DNA of 14,219 nucleotides from Ideonella_A sp031398385 (GTDB lineage: Bacteria; Pseudomonadota; Gammaproteobacteria; Burkholderiales; Burkholderiaceae_C), in contig JANNNE010000235.1 in NCBI GenBank assembly GCA_031398385.1, positions 1-14,219 of the forward strand. Direction: 5' to 3'. The first letter of the stretch is position 1, and each line of letters starts with the position of its first letter. Both the position numbers and the translations under genes were made by a program. Positions 1-7,167 of the stretch are shown one piece after another. The notes beneath the pieces are model-generated. The model searched no databases and had not been told where the DNA came from. It worked only from the letters and a program-made list of their open reading frames with translations.

Positions 1-461
1 CCACCGGGTCGAGCAGTTCGGACAGGGTGTCGCGCAGCGGCTCGGTGCTGTAGTAGGCCGCCTGTTCGACCCCGAGCGACGCCTGCGGCCACCACCACGC
101 CTCGGGCCGTGGGCGGAAGAAGCCCGGGATGCCGCGCGAGGACGGTCGCGGCGTTGTTCCAGGGCTGGGTGAACATCGCGTCGACCCAGCCCGCAAATTC
201 ACCGTCGGGCTGCGCGACGCGCTCCCAGAAGGCCTTCAGGCGCGCCAGGCGCTGCCCGGGTGGATTGCCGGCCAGCAGGGCGGCGTTGATCGCGCCGATC
301 GAGGTGCCGAAGACCCAGTCGGGCTTGATGCCGCGTTCGTGCAGGGCTTGGTAGACACCCAGCTGGTAGGCACCGAGCGCGCCACCACCTTGCAACACCA
401 GCACGGTCTGGCTGGGCGCCGCGGCGGCGGTGGGCTTCAAGGGAGCAGTGGCGCGTGCCAT
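1..461 (-). CDS. Patatin-like phospholipase, N-terminal part, cut by the window edge and probably frame-broken
   Basis: Patatin-family serine acyl hydrolases cleave lipid acyl esters with a Ser-Asp dyad. Visible here are the oxyanion loop GGGALG (residues 25-30) and the nucleophile elbow GTSIG (52-56, Ser54); the Asp motif lies beyond the window. The start ATG at 461-459 overlaps the TGA of the upstream gene (463-461) in TGATG, which implies translational coupling. After residue 109 the frame gives implausible protein. Dropping one base near position 134 restores a typical patatin run (GIPGFFRPR, then EAWWWPQASLGVEQAAYYST) that stays open to position 1. I therefore infer a one-base insertion, either a real frameshift or a sequence error. 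Family assignment is firm; functionality is doubtful. Confidence 0.85.
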   Translation of the reverse strand, partial: MARATAPLKPTAAAAPSQTVLVLQGGGALGAYQLGVYQALHERGIKPDWVFGTSIGAINAALLAGNPPGQRLARLKAFWERVAQPDGEFAGWVDAMFTQPWNNAATVLARHPGLLPPTARGVVVAAGVARGRTGGLLQHRAAARHPVRTARPG

Positions 462-2509
462 CAGCGTTTCAGCACGTCGAAAAGGTTGTTGAAATCATCG
501 CTCCAGGTCTTCAGACCGGGGATCTCGGGGATGGGCACGGTGTTGGGCCGGAACGCCGTTTGCTGGAGCTGTGCGGCGTCGCGGGCCACCAGCACCCAGT
601 CGGTGCGGCGCAGGTCGGAGTCGGCCGCCTCGTCGTGGATCAGCACCGCGTGCAAGCCCTGCGCCGCGGCAATGCGCTGCACCACCGGCGCCAGCGACAG
701 GAACTGGTTGGTCACGTGGAAAGCGACGATGCCGCCGGGCGCCAGGTGGCGCAGGTAGACCGCCATCGCCTCGCGGGTGATCAGGTGCACCGGCACCGAG
801 TCGCCCGAGAAGGCATCGACAGCGAGCACGTCGAACTGCTGCGGCGGCTCTTTCTCGAGCGACAGGCGGGCGTCGCCGAGCACCATGTCGACCTTTGCCG
901 GCGTGTCACGCAAAAAGCTGAACTCGCGGTTGGCGACGGCTATCACCTCCGGATTGATCTCGTAGAAGCGGTAGAGGTCACCCGGCCGTCCGTAAACCGC
1001 CAGCGTGCCGGCACCGACGCCGATCAGCCCGACACGACGGTTCGGCGCGCGGCTGTTCAGGATCGCGAGGCCGATGCCGGCGGTCGCGCCGTAGTAGGCA
1101 GTGGCTTCGCGGCGGCGTTCGGGCGCCAGGTACTGCTCGCCGTGTTTGACGGCGCCGTGGTAGAGCTGGCGTACCCGTTCCTTCGGGTCCGTGTCGGTGG
1201 TGTCCAGCGTCGCCAACGTGCCGTAGAAATTGCGGCTGAGCAGGCGCGAGCCGTCGTAGTCGCTGCGCACCTGCACCAACAGGCTCCAGCCGCACCACAG
1301 CGCCAGCACCACCGCGAGGCCGGCGAGCCAGCGCCGCGGTGCAAGCACCACCGCGGCGAGCGCCGCGATCACGACGAAGCCGATGCCGAGCTCGTAATAC
1401 GCTGGCAGCACCCGCGGTGCGACCAGCGCCACCGCGATGCCGCCCAGGGCGCCGCCGGCCGACAACATCAGGTAGAAACGCGTCAGGTGGCGCGGCGAGG
1501 GGCGCAGCCGGGCCAGCTCACCGTGCGCGAACATGCACATCAGGAACAGCCCACCGACGTACAGCGGGATCGCGACCCACAGGTCGAAACCCAACGAACC
1601 TTCGGCCAGGCCGTGGGCGCACAAGGCCAGCACCGCCGCAGTGGGCGGCAGCAGCCAAACACGGCGGTACCAGCGGTCGCTCTCGAAACACAGCACGAAG
1701 CTCAGCAGGTAGAGCACCAGCGGCAGCAGCCACAGGAAAGGGATCGCCGCGATGTTCTGCGTGATGTGGTTGGTGACCGCCAGCAGCAGCCAGGAGCCCG
1801 TGGCCGAGAGCAGCAGCCACAACGCGTGGTGGCCCCAGGAGGGCACCGCGTCGGCAACGGCCGCGTCCGGCGCGGGCGAGGTGGCGGCACCGTCTGGTGC
1901 CACCGGCACGAAGCCTTGGCCCGCGTGGCGCCTGAAGGTGAAGGCCGACCCTGCACACAACACCGCGAACAGGTAGAAGACGCCCGACCAGGCGGCCGCT
2001 TGTGTCGCCAGCGCCGCCCTCGGTTCGATCACGAAGGGGTAGGCCATCAGTCCGACCAGGGAGGCGAGGTTGGACAGCGAGAAGTAGCGGTAGACATCGG
2101 TGTCGCGCAGGCTGCGCGCGACCCAGGACTGCACCAGCGGGCCGGTCGTCGACAACATGAAGTAGGGCAAGCCGATCGTTGCGGCGAGCAGTGCGAGGAT
2201 GCGCAGGCTCGGGTCCTCGTCGCCGGCGGGTTTCCACGAAGCATCGGCCAGCACGGTCAGCGTGACGGCACTGGCCGCCAGCAAGGCCGCGTGCAGCAGC
2301 GCCTGGCGCGTGGGCCGCAGGTGTCGCGTCGTCCAGTCCGCATAGGCGTAGCCGGCGAGCAGCACCGACTGGAAGAACACCAGGCAGGTCGCCCACACGG
2401 CGGCCGAGCCCCCGAACCACGGCAGGATATGTTTCGAGACCATCGGCTGGACCAGGAACAGCAGGAAGGCGCTGGTGAAGACGGTGGCGGCGAACAGCAG
2501 TTTGGTCAT
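461..2509 (-). CDS. Multi-spanning membrane protein fused to a spermidine-synthase-like domain
   Basis: This is a 682-residue fused protein. The N-terminal ~470 residues are a run of hydrophobic helices; the C-terminal ~210 residues form a Rossmann domain like spermidine synthase/SAM methyltransferase. Markers are GLIGVGAGTLA (near residue 490), FYEINPEV (near 515), VLGDARL (near 540) and VDAFSGDSVPVHL (near 565), plus a C-terminal SDDFNNLF. The family is widely annotated as fused MFS/spermidine synthase; the true substrate is not established and polyamine synthesis cannot be assumed. I chose ATG 2509 because homologues begin with this type of helix (MTKLLFAATVF). An in-frame ATG at 2614 would add 35 residues of Pro/Ala/Arg-rich sequence. 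Neither has a good ribosome-binding site. Its stop overlaps the patatin start, so the two are one operon. Confidence 0.92.
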   Translation of the reverse strand: MTKLLFAATVFTSAFLLFLVQPMVSKHILPWFGGSAAVWATCLVFFQSVLLAGYAYADWTTRHLRPTRQALLHAALLAASAVTLTVLADASWKPAGDEDPSLRILALLAATIGLPYFMLSTTGPLVQSWVARSLRDTDVYRYFSLSNLASLVGLMAYPFVIEPRAALATQAAAWSGVFYLFAVLCAGSAFTFRRHAGQGFVPVAPDGAATSPAPDAAVADAVPSWGHHALWLLLSATGSWLLLAVTNHITQNIAAIPFLWLLPLVLYLLSFVLCFESDRWYRRVWLLPPTAAVLALCAHGLAEGSLGFDLWVAIPLYVGGLFLMCMFAHGELARLRPSPRHLTRFYLMLSAGGALGGIAVALVAPRVLPAYYELGIGFVVIAALAAVVLAPRRWLAGLAVVLALWCGWSLLVQVRSDYDGSRLLSRNFYGTLATLDTTDTDPKERVRQLYHGAVKHGEQYLAPERRREATAYYGATAGIGLAILNSRAPNRRVGLIGVGAGTLAVYGRPGDLYRFYEINPEVIAVANREFSFLRDTPAKVDMVLGDARLSLEKEPPQQFDVLAVDAFSGDSVPVHLITREAMAVYLRHLAPGGIVAFHVTNQFLSLAPVVQRIAAAQGLHAVLIHDEAADSDLRRTDWVLVARDAAQLQQTAFRPNTVPIPEIPGLKTWSDDFNNLFDVLKR

Positions 2510-2609
2510 TGGAAAGGGCAGGGACAAGGGCAGGGCCACCGTGCGGGGTGCGGCAGGGGTCGACGGGTGGGAACGAGGGGCGAAGACGAGCCGTGCGACG
2601 GCACGTGCC

Positions 2610-2637
2610 GCCATCCGGGCAGGGCTTGCCCGGTGGC
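2610..2637. promoter_or_regulatory. Strong hairpin in the divergent intergenic region
   Basis: CCGGGCA (2615-2621) and TGCCCGG (2627-2633) are perfect inverted copies around a 5-nt loop. The stem extends with GCCA (2610-2613) and TGGC (2634-2637) past a single bulged T. It lies between the divergent starts at 2509 and 2704 and covers the alternative ATG at 2614. There is no T-run on either side, so it is not a classic intrinsic terminator. An operator or an mRNA leader structure is possible. I found no convincing -35/-10 pair in 2510-2703. Confidence 0.35.
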
Positions 2638-2703
2638 CGCCCGCGGTTGTCGGCAGGCAGAATTCTCGCCTGCGCTCGACCTGGGTCCGGCGAAGGACCG
2701 TTG

Positions 2704-3900
2704 GTGACCGAAAGAGAGCGGCAGATGGAAGAGCGCGTTGAGGAGCGCACCGGCCCGGGAGGCATCCAGGTGACGTGCCGTGGGACCGGGGAAGCGGCTG
2801 CGATGCGAGCGTGGCTCGTGCAAGGCTTCAAGCGCCACGCCTTCGCCGAGGAGCTGCGATTCGGCCCCGCCGACGGGCCGCACGGGACCGGCGCCGCCTG
2901 CCGGCCGGTGGCCGGGGCCCTGGCGCGTTGGGCACCGGCACACGACACCTTGAGCCTGGCACAACGCCTCGTCGCCGCGGACGCGCGCGCGCCGGACGGC
3001 GCTGAGCCCGAGGCGGATGGCGACTGGGGGCTCGACCGCGAGATCCTCGCCGCGATGCTGCTCGGCCCGTCGCTGCAGGCCTTTGCGAGCCTGGCCGAAC
3101 TCCAGTCCGCGGTGCGCATCCGTGCCAACATCGTCCGCGCCAGCCGCCTGACGACCCTGGCTTTCCACACCCGCGCCGTCGAGCGGCCCTTCGATCTCTG
3201 GGTCTACGACGAAGACCGCGGCTTCATGATCCGCGAAGGTGCCTCGCTGATCGACGCGCTGCGCAAAGCCACCCAGCCCGGCGTGTCCGGAACGCTCTAC
3301 GCGTTCTCCTGCTACCGGGCGAGCGAATACGTGATGCTGCTCGGCCTGGCCGAGGAATTGCAGCACTGCAACCCACCGCTCTACCGAGAACTGGAGGCGC
3401 TCTGGCACCGCCGCGCGGTCGTCTCCGGCGAGTTCCACGAGGTCTTCCTGCGCGAGACCGGCAGCGTCGACGACCCGCTACCGCCGCGCTGGTACGTGCC
3501 TGGCGACCGCGTCTGGTTCCGCAACCCCGACGAGGCCTCGGCTGATGCCTCGGGCTTCGAAGGCTCCTGGGTTGTCTACCTTGGCGGCGGCCTGTTCAGC
3601 AACTTCTGGAAACGCGACCAGCCCTTCGACTTCGAGAGCAAGTGCCTCGAGGTCTACCACTGGCGGCATGCGACTTACCTCGATGCCGAACGAGAAATTC
3701 GCATCGACGAAGCCAAGGTGGCCGATCTCGTCGCCGCGACCCGCAGTGATCCGGCCGAGGTCGCACGCGTCCTCGAATGCATGCAGCGCTACCGCGACCC
3801 GCGGGGGGTCTATGCCGACGGTGGCTGCATCGACAGCACGCGCGAGCAGATCAAGTGGGTCTGCCCCGGGACGGCCGACCTGGCGCTGCCGAGCGACTGA
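2704..3900 (+). CDS. Tgl-like (protein-glutamine gamma-glutamyltransferase family) protein with altered active site
   Basis: 398 residues. Residues ~126-300 align by eye with Bacillus subtilis Tgl, the spore-coat transglutaminase: FASLAELQSAVRIRANIV matches its FDYHSIAELMFELKLRMNIV region, TLYAFSCYRA (198-207) matches FYAFECATA around Cys116, and VPGDRVWFRNP followed by WVVYLG matches its GDCLYFKNP...NVILLG. The cysteine is kept (Cys203), but the residues equivalent to Glu115, Glu187 and His200 read Ser202, Ser288 and Asn300. A ~120-residue N-terminal extension and a ~90-residue C-terminal tail have no counterpart in Tgl. Start GTG 2704 has GAAGGA 6 nt upstream. ATG 2725, preceded by AAGAGAG, is a credible alternative. 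It is divergent from the spermidine-synthase-like gene. Gene call is firm; enzymatic activity is open. Confidence 0.8.
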   Translation: MTERERQMEERVEERTGPGGIQVTCRGTGEAAAMRAWLVQGFKRHAFAEELRFGPADGPHGTGAACRPVAGALARWAPAHDTLSLAQRLVAADARAPDGAEPEADGDWGLDREILAAMLLGPSLQAFASLAELQSAVRIRANIVRASRLTTLAFHTRAVERPFDLWVYDEDRGFMIREGASLIDALRKATQPGVSGTLYAFSCYRASEYVMLLGLAEELQHCNPPLYRELEALWHRRAVVSGEFHEVFLRETGSVDDPLPPRWYVPGDRVWFRNPDEASADASGFEGSWVVYLGGGLFSNFWKRDQPFDFESKCLEVYHWRHATYLDAEREIRIDEAKVADLVAATRSDPAEVARVLECMQRYRDPRGVYADGGCIDSTREQIKWVCPGTADLALPSD

Positions 3901-3913
3901 GAGTCCGCAGCGG

Positions 3914-4000
3914 TCAGAGGGCCACGCGGGGTTGCGCCCGCTTCGAGGACGAGCGTGCCTTGCGCTCGGCGGCGCGTCGGGCGGCCATCTCGCGCGCCAT
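3914..4000 (-). CDS. Possible 28-residue basic small protein
   Basis: ATG 4000 to TGA 3914 on the minus strand reads MAREMAARRAAERKARSSSK and then eight more residues. It is Ala/Arg/Lys-rich and probably a single helix. Third codon positions are mostly G or C as in the neighbours, and AAGGGAGA lies about 10 nt upstream of the ATG. The frame stays open further upstream, so it may instead be the tail of a decayed gene. I recognise no family. It ends 13 nt from the convergent Tgl-like stop. Confidence 0.22.
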   Translation of the reverse strand: MAREMAARRAAERKARSSSKRAQPRVAL

Positions 4001-4094
4001 CGCGCGGCGTTCTCCCTTGCTCTGACGACCAGGGATAACCCGCGGGAGGCGTCCAAGAAGGACGATTTTCGGCTGGACCGGCTTGGCGATTCAC

Positions 4095-4313
4095 GATGTG
4101 GGCACTCGAACCGGGGCGGCGCGCCTCCAGCGCGGCGTGGACCAGCTCGTTCTCGTTCGTCAGGTGATCGGCGCAGATGTGCAGCAGCGCGCGCAGCTCC
4201 TCGGCGACTTCTGCGAACTCGGCCTCGTCGTGTGGATCGACGCGACCGACGCGCACCAGCGTGTGCGCCATGAAGGCGCGCAGGCCGACCCAGGACAGTG
4301 CTGCGCGGACGGC
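4095..4313 (-). pseudogene. Hemerythrin-like domain remnant
   Basis: The minus-strand frame through ATG 4271 reads GLRAFMAHTLVRVGRVD, a loop (PHDEAEF), then LRALLHICADHLTNENELVH and ALEARRPGSS. This is the two-helix spacing of hemerythrin-like proteins, with histidines and a glutamate at di-iron-ligand-like places. Upstream of the ATG the same frame (VRAALSWVGLRAF) still looks like protein but has no start. Another frame offers MPGHLLTLRAAEEV from ATG 4375. Downstream, from about 4095, the frame loses family resemblance and codon bias; the second half of a hemerythrin domain is missing. I read it as a truncated, frame-broken remnant. With the small ORF at 3914-4000 it accounts for most of 3901-4393. 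Confidence 0.45.
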
Positions 4314-4393
4314 GCCGCACCGAGCGCCGCCGGGACTTCCTCTGCCGCGCGCAGCGTGAGAAGATGGCCGGGCATTTGTGCGAGGAGGCGCCG

Positions 4394-4777
4394 ATGAATG
4401 CCGTCAAGACGATCCGGCGCGTGGGTTTTCGCAGGTGGTACGAGCGCGAATTGCTGCAAAGTCATGCCAACCTCGTGCTGCTGCTGTTGTCCACCCTCGG
4501 CCTGCTCGGCGCCTTCGAGGTCTATACCGCGCACGTGCCGGTCTTCGACCAGCTGCAGGTCATTGCGGCGGCGCTGGTCAGCGCGGTGGTCGGCGCCTAT
4601 TCCCTGCGGCGCTACCTCTACCTGCTGAACCATGCCGAATTCGTCGCCAACCAGGCCGCCTGCGCGTCCTGCGGCACCTACGGGCGCTTCGAACTGGTCG
4701 GCGAGCATGCACCGGCCGACACCACGATGCGGGTGCGCTGCCGACATTGCGGAAACGGCTGGCGGATCGAGCTGTGA
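4394..4777 (+). CDS. Small two-helix membrane protein with C-terminal zinc ribbon
   Basis: 127 residues. A basic N-terminus (KTIRRVGFRRWYER) leads into two hydrophobic segments (about 26-44 and 54-77). A cytoplasmic-type zinc ribbon follows with CASC (Cys90, Cys93) and CRHC (Cys116, Cys119), which could bind one zinc. Start ATG 4394 has AGGAGG 5 nt upstream. I know this only as a conserved hypothetical type in Burkholderiales and assign no function. It is preceded by the hemerythrin-like remnant on the other strand and followed by a candidate terminator, so it is probably monocistronic. Confidence 0.85.
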   Translation: MNAVKTIRRVGFRRWYERELLQSHANLVLLLLSTLGLLGAFEVYTAHVPVFDQLQVIAAALVSAVVGAYSLRRYLYLLNHAEFVANQAACASCGTYGRFELVGEHAPADTTMRVRCRHCGNGWRIEL

Positions 4778-4848
4778 CCGGGTGATGCCTGGCCGGCCCG
4801 CCCTGGGACTTTCCCTGTAGGTACCCAACTAACACCCGGCGCTTTTTT
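4778..4848 (+). terminator. Candidate long-loop intrinsic terminator
   Basis: CCGGGTG (4778-4784), directly after the TGA at 4775-4777, pairs perfectly with CACCCGG (4833-4839). The right arm is followed by CGC and six Ts (4843-4848). The loop is long (48 nt), so this is not textbook, but it holds GGCCGGCC and GGGACTTTCCC, which could fold internally. It would separate the zinc-ribbon gene from the dehydrogenase operon. Confidence 0.35.
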
Positions 4849-4918
4849 GTTCCTTCAGACTTGCTGCACCGCGACCGGCGCCGACCGGCCGGATGTCGAT
4901 CAACCCAGGAGACAGACG

Positions 4919-5527
4919 ATGCGCGTGATCCCGATTGCTGCGCCTGCCGATTGCGGCGACGAATACAGCGGCGAGGTGCCGAAGCTGAAGCTGCCGCTCG
5001 CGCGGCGCGACTTCCTGAAGGGCTCGGGCGTGTTGATCGGCACGCTGGCCGCCGGCTCGCCGCTGGCGCTGCTGGCGCCGTCCACCGTCTGGGCCGCCGA
5101 ACTGAAGAACCTGAGCGCGGCCGAGGGCCGCACGCTGATGGCGATGGGCCGCGTGCTCTTTCCGCACAAGAAGCTGCCAGATCCAGTCTATGCGCTGCTC
5201 GCGAAGGACCTCGACGGCAAGACCGACGGCTTTCCGGCGCTGCGCGAGGGCATCGCCGCGCTCGACAAGTCCGCTGGCGGCAGCTTCGTCAAGGCCTCCG
5301 CCGCGAAGAAGCTGCAGATCGTCAAGGGCATCGAGGGGACGCCGTTCTTCGCCACCGTGCGCGGTCAGTGCGTGACCTCCCTGTACGACAACGACATGGC
5401 ATTCGCCGCGCTCGGCTATCCCGGATCGGCCTGGGAAAAGGGCGGCTACATCACCCGTGGCTTCCAGGATCTGAAGTGGCTGCCGGCGCCGACGAAGGCG
5501 GCAAGCCCGCCGCCGTATTTCGGCTGA
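4919..5527 (+). CDS. Tat-exported small subunit of a GMC dehydrogenase (gluconate 2-dehydrogenase subunit 3 type)
   Basis: 202 residues. A twin-arginine signal RRDFLKG (29-35) is followed by a hydrophobic stretch and a likely cleavage site near VWAA (57-60). The mature part (LSAAEGRTLMAMGRVLFPH onward) is typical of the small subunit of bacterial FAD-dependent gluconate, glucose or fructose dehydrogenases. In those systems it is needed for maturation and carries the signal-less flavoprotein across the membrane. Start ATG 4919 has AGGAGA 6 nt upstream. The flavoprotein gene follows 42 nt later. A ~28-residue extension before the RR motif is longer than usual. Role is inferred from the family and the gene pair. 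Confidence 0.85.
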   Translation: MRVIPIAAPADCGDEYSGEVPKLKLPLARRDFLKGSGVLIGTLAAGSPLALLAPSTVWAAELKNLSAAEGRTLMAMGRVLFPHKKLPDPVYALLAKDLDGKTDGFPALREGIAALDKSAGGSFVKASAAKKLQIVKGIEGTPFFATVRGQCVTSLYDNDMAFAALGYPGSAWEKGGYITRGFQDLKWLPAPTKAASPPPYFG

Positions 5528-5569
5528 GCGGCTGCGACGAACCGGCGGATTAATACACAGGGAGACACC

Positions 5570-7138
5570 ATGGCGACGTTCGATTTCAACGATGACTCGG
5601 TGGTGGTCATCATCGGTTCCGGTGCCGGCGGCGGAACGCTGGCCAACGAGTTGTGCCAGAAGGGCGTCAAGGTGGTCGTGCTCGAAGCCGGCGGCGTGCA
5701 GAGCGCCGCGACCTTCATCAACGACGAGTGGAAGTCGTTCAGCCAGCTCGCCTGGCTCGACCCGCGCACCACCTCGGGCAGCTGGCGGGTCGCGAAGGAT
5801 TTCGCCGGCCTGCCGGCATGGGTGTGCAAGACGGTCGGCGGCACCACCACGCACTGGGCCGGCGCGTCGCTGCGTTTCCAGGAGCACGAGTTCAGGACCC
5901 GTACCGTCTACGGCGACATCAAGGGCGCCAACCTGATGGACTGGCCGCTGACGCTGAAGGACCTCGAGCCGTACTACGCGCGCGCCGAAGACAAGCTGGG
6001 CGTGACCCGCACCAACGGCATCCCCGGGCTGCCCGGCAACAACAACTTCAAGGTGATGTACGCCGGCGCGACCAAGCTCGGCTACAAGGAGGTCCACACC
6101 GGCAACATGGCGATCAACAGCCAGCCGCGCGACGACCGCGGCCGCTGCATGCAGCTCGGCTTCTGCTTCCAGGGCTGCAAGAGCGGCGCCAAGTGGAGCA
6201 CGCTGTACACCGAGCTGCCGAAGGCCGAGAAGACCGGCAACATGGACCTGCGTCCACTGAGCCATGTCACCCGCATCGAGCATGACGACAAGGGCAAGGT
6301 GAGCGGCGTCGTCTATTTCGACAAGGACGGCAAGGAGCAGCGCCAGAAGGCGCGCATCGTCTGCGTGGCCGTCAACTCGATCGAGACGCCGCGGTTGCTG
6401 CTGCTGTCAGCGTCGCCGATGTTCAAGGACGGGCTGGCCAACAGCTCGGGTCAGGTCGGGCGCAACTACATGCGCCACATGACCGGCTCGGTCTATGCGC
6501 TGTTCAGGCAGCCGGTGCACATGTACCGCGGCACGACGATGGCCGGCATCGTGCGCGACGAGGCATCCAACAACCCGAAGCGCGGCTTCGTCGGCGGCTA
6601 CGAGCTGGAGACGCTGGCGCTCGGCGTGCCCTTCATGGCCGCGTTCCTGAATCCGGGCGGCTGGGGTGCGGAGTTCACCGAATACATGGAGAACTACACG
6701 CACCTGGCCGGCATGTGGCTGGTCGGCGAGGACATGCCGCGCGAGAGCAACCGCGTGACGCTGAACCCGAACGTCAAGGACAAATGGGGCAATCCCGCGC
6801 CGAACGTCCACTTCGACGACCACGACAACGACGTGGCGATGCGCGAGCACGCCTTCAAGCAGGGCCAGGCGATCTATGCCGCCGCCGGCGCGGTCAAGTC
6901 GTTCCGCACGCCGCCGTATCCGTCCACGCACAATCTGGGCACCTGCCGGATGGGCAGGACGGCGAATGACAGCGTGTGCAACTCGTATGGTCAGACGCAC
7001 GACATCCACAACCTGTTCATCAGCGACGGCAGCCAGTTCACCACCGGCGGCGCCGAGAATCCGACGCTGACGATCGTCACGCTGGCGATCCGCCAGGCCG
7101 ATTACATCGCCGCGCAGATGACGGCACGTACGATCTAG
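5570..7138 (+). CDS. GMC-family FAD oxidoreductase, catalytic subunit with a putative 3Fe-4S motif
   Basis: 522 residues. The FAD dinucleotide motif GSGAGGG (16-22) and LEAGG (38-42) lie at the N-terminus; GGTTTHWAGAS (90-100) is the usual second flavin-contact region. The C-terminal domain has HNLGTCRMG (His454) and ENPTLT (Asn497), the standard GMC catalytic pair. Cys193, Cys199 and Cys203 form Cys-X5-Cys-X3-Cys, the same spacing as the [3Fe-4S] cysteines in the alpha subunit of Burkholderia cepacia FAD-glucose dehydrogenase. It has no signal peptide, consistent with co-export on the preceding Tat subunit. Start ATG 5570 is preceded by AGGGAGA. Substrate is likely a sugar, sugar acid or polyol but cannot be read from sequence. 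The expected cytochrome c subunit is absent nearby. Confidence 0.93.
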   Translation: MATFDFNDDSVVVIIGSGAGGGTLANELCQKGVKVVVLEAGGVQSAATFINDEWKSFSQLAWLDPRTTSGSWRVAKDFAGLPAWVCKTVGGTTTHWAGASLRFQEHEFRTRTVYGDIKGANLMDWPLTLKDLEPYYARAEDKLGVTRTNGIPGLPGNNNFKVMYAGATKLGYKEVHTGNMAINSQPRDDRGRCMQLGFCFQGCKSGAKWSTLYTELPKAEKTGNMDLRPLSHVTRIEHDDKGKVSGVVYFDKDGKEQRQKARIVCVAVNSIETPRLLLLSASPMFKDGLANSSGQVGRNYMRHMTGSVYALFRQPVHMYRGTTMAGIVRDEASNNPKRGFVGGYELETLALGVPFMAAFLNPGGWGAEFTEYMENYTHLAGMWLVGEDMPRESNRVTLNPNVKDKWGNPAPNVHFDDHDNDVAMREHAFKQGQAIYAAAGAVKSFRTPPYPSTHNLGTCRMGRTANDSVCNSYGQTHDIHNLFISDGSQFTTGGAENPTLTIVTLAIRQADYIAAQMTARTI

Positions 7139-7167
7139 CGTCAGACGGCAGGGGAAGGGGGACCGGT

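Noticed and set aside
2507..2614. ATG 2614 as the true start of the spermidine-synthase-like membrane protein
   Set aside because: The 35 added residues are Pro/Ala/Arg-rich and unlike the family's usual start, and the ATG is buried in a hairpin; kept only as an alternative.
455..2707. A 750-codon open frame on the plus strand opposite the spermidine-synthase-like gene
   Set aside because: It is low-complexity (Gln, Arg, His, Gly rich) and lies antisense to a well-supported gene; it is typical of an open frame forced by high GC.
4050..4070. Small hairpin CGTCC-AAGAA-GGACG followed by ATTTTC as a terminator for the Tgl-like gene
   Set aside because: Stem is only 5 bp, the T-run is short, and it lies about 150 nt after the stop codon.
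4829..6283. A 484-codon minus-strand open frame opposite the dehydrogenase genes
   Set aside because: It overlaps two recognised genes in antisense and shows no family motif.
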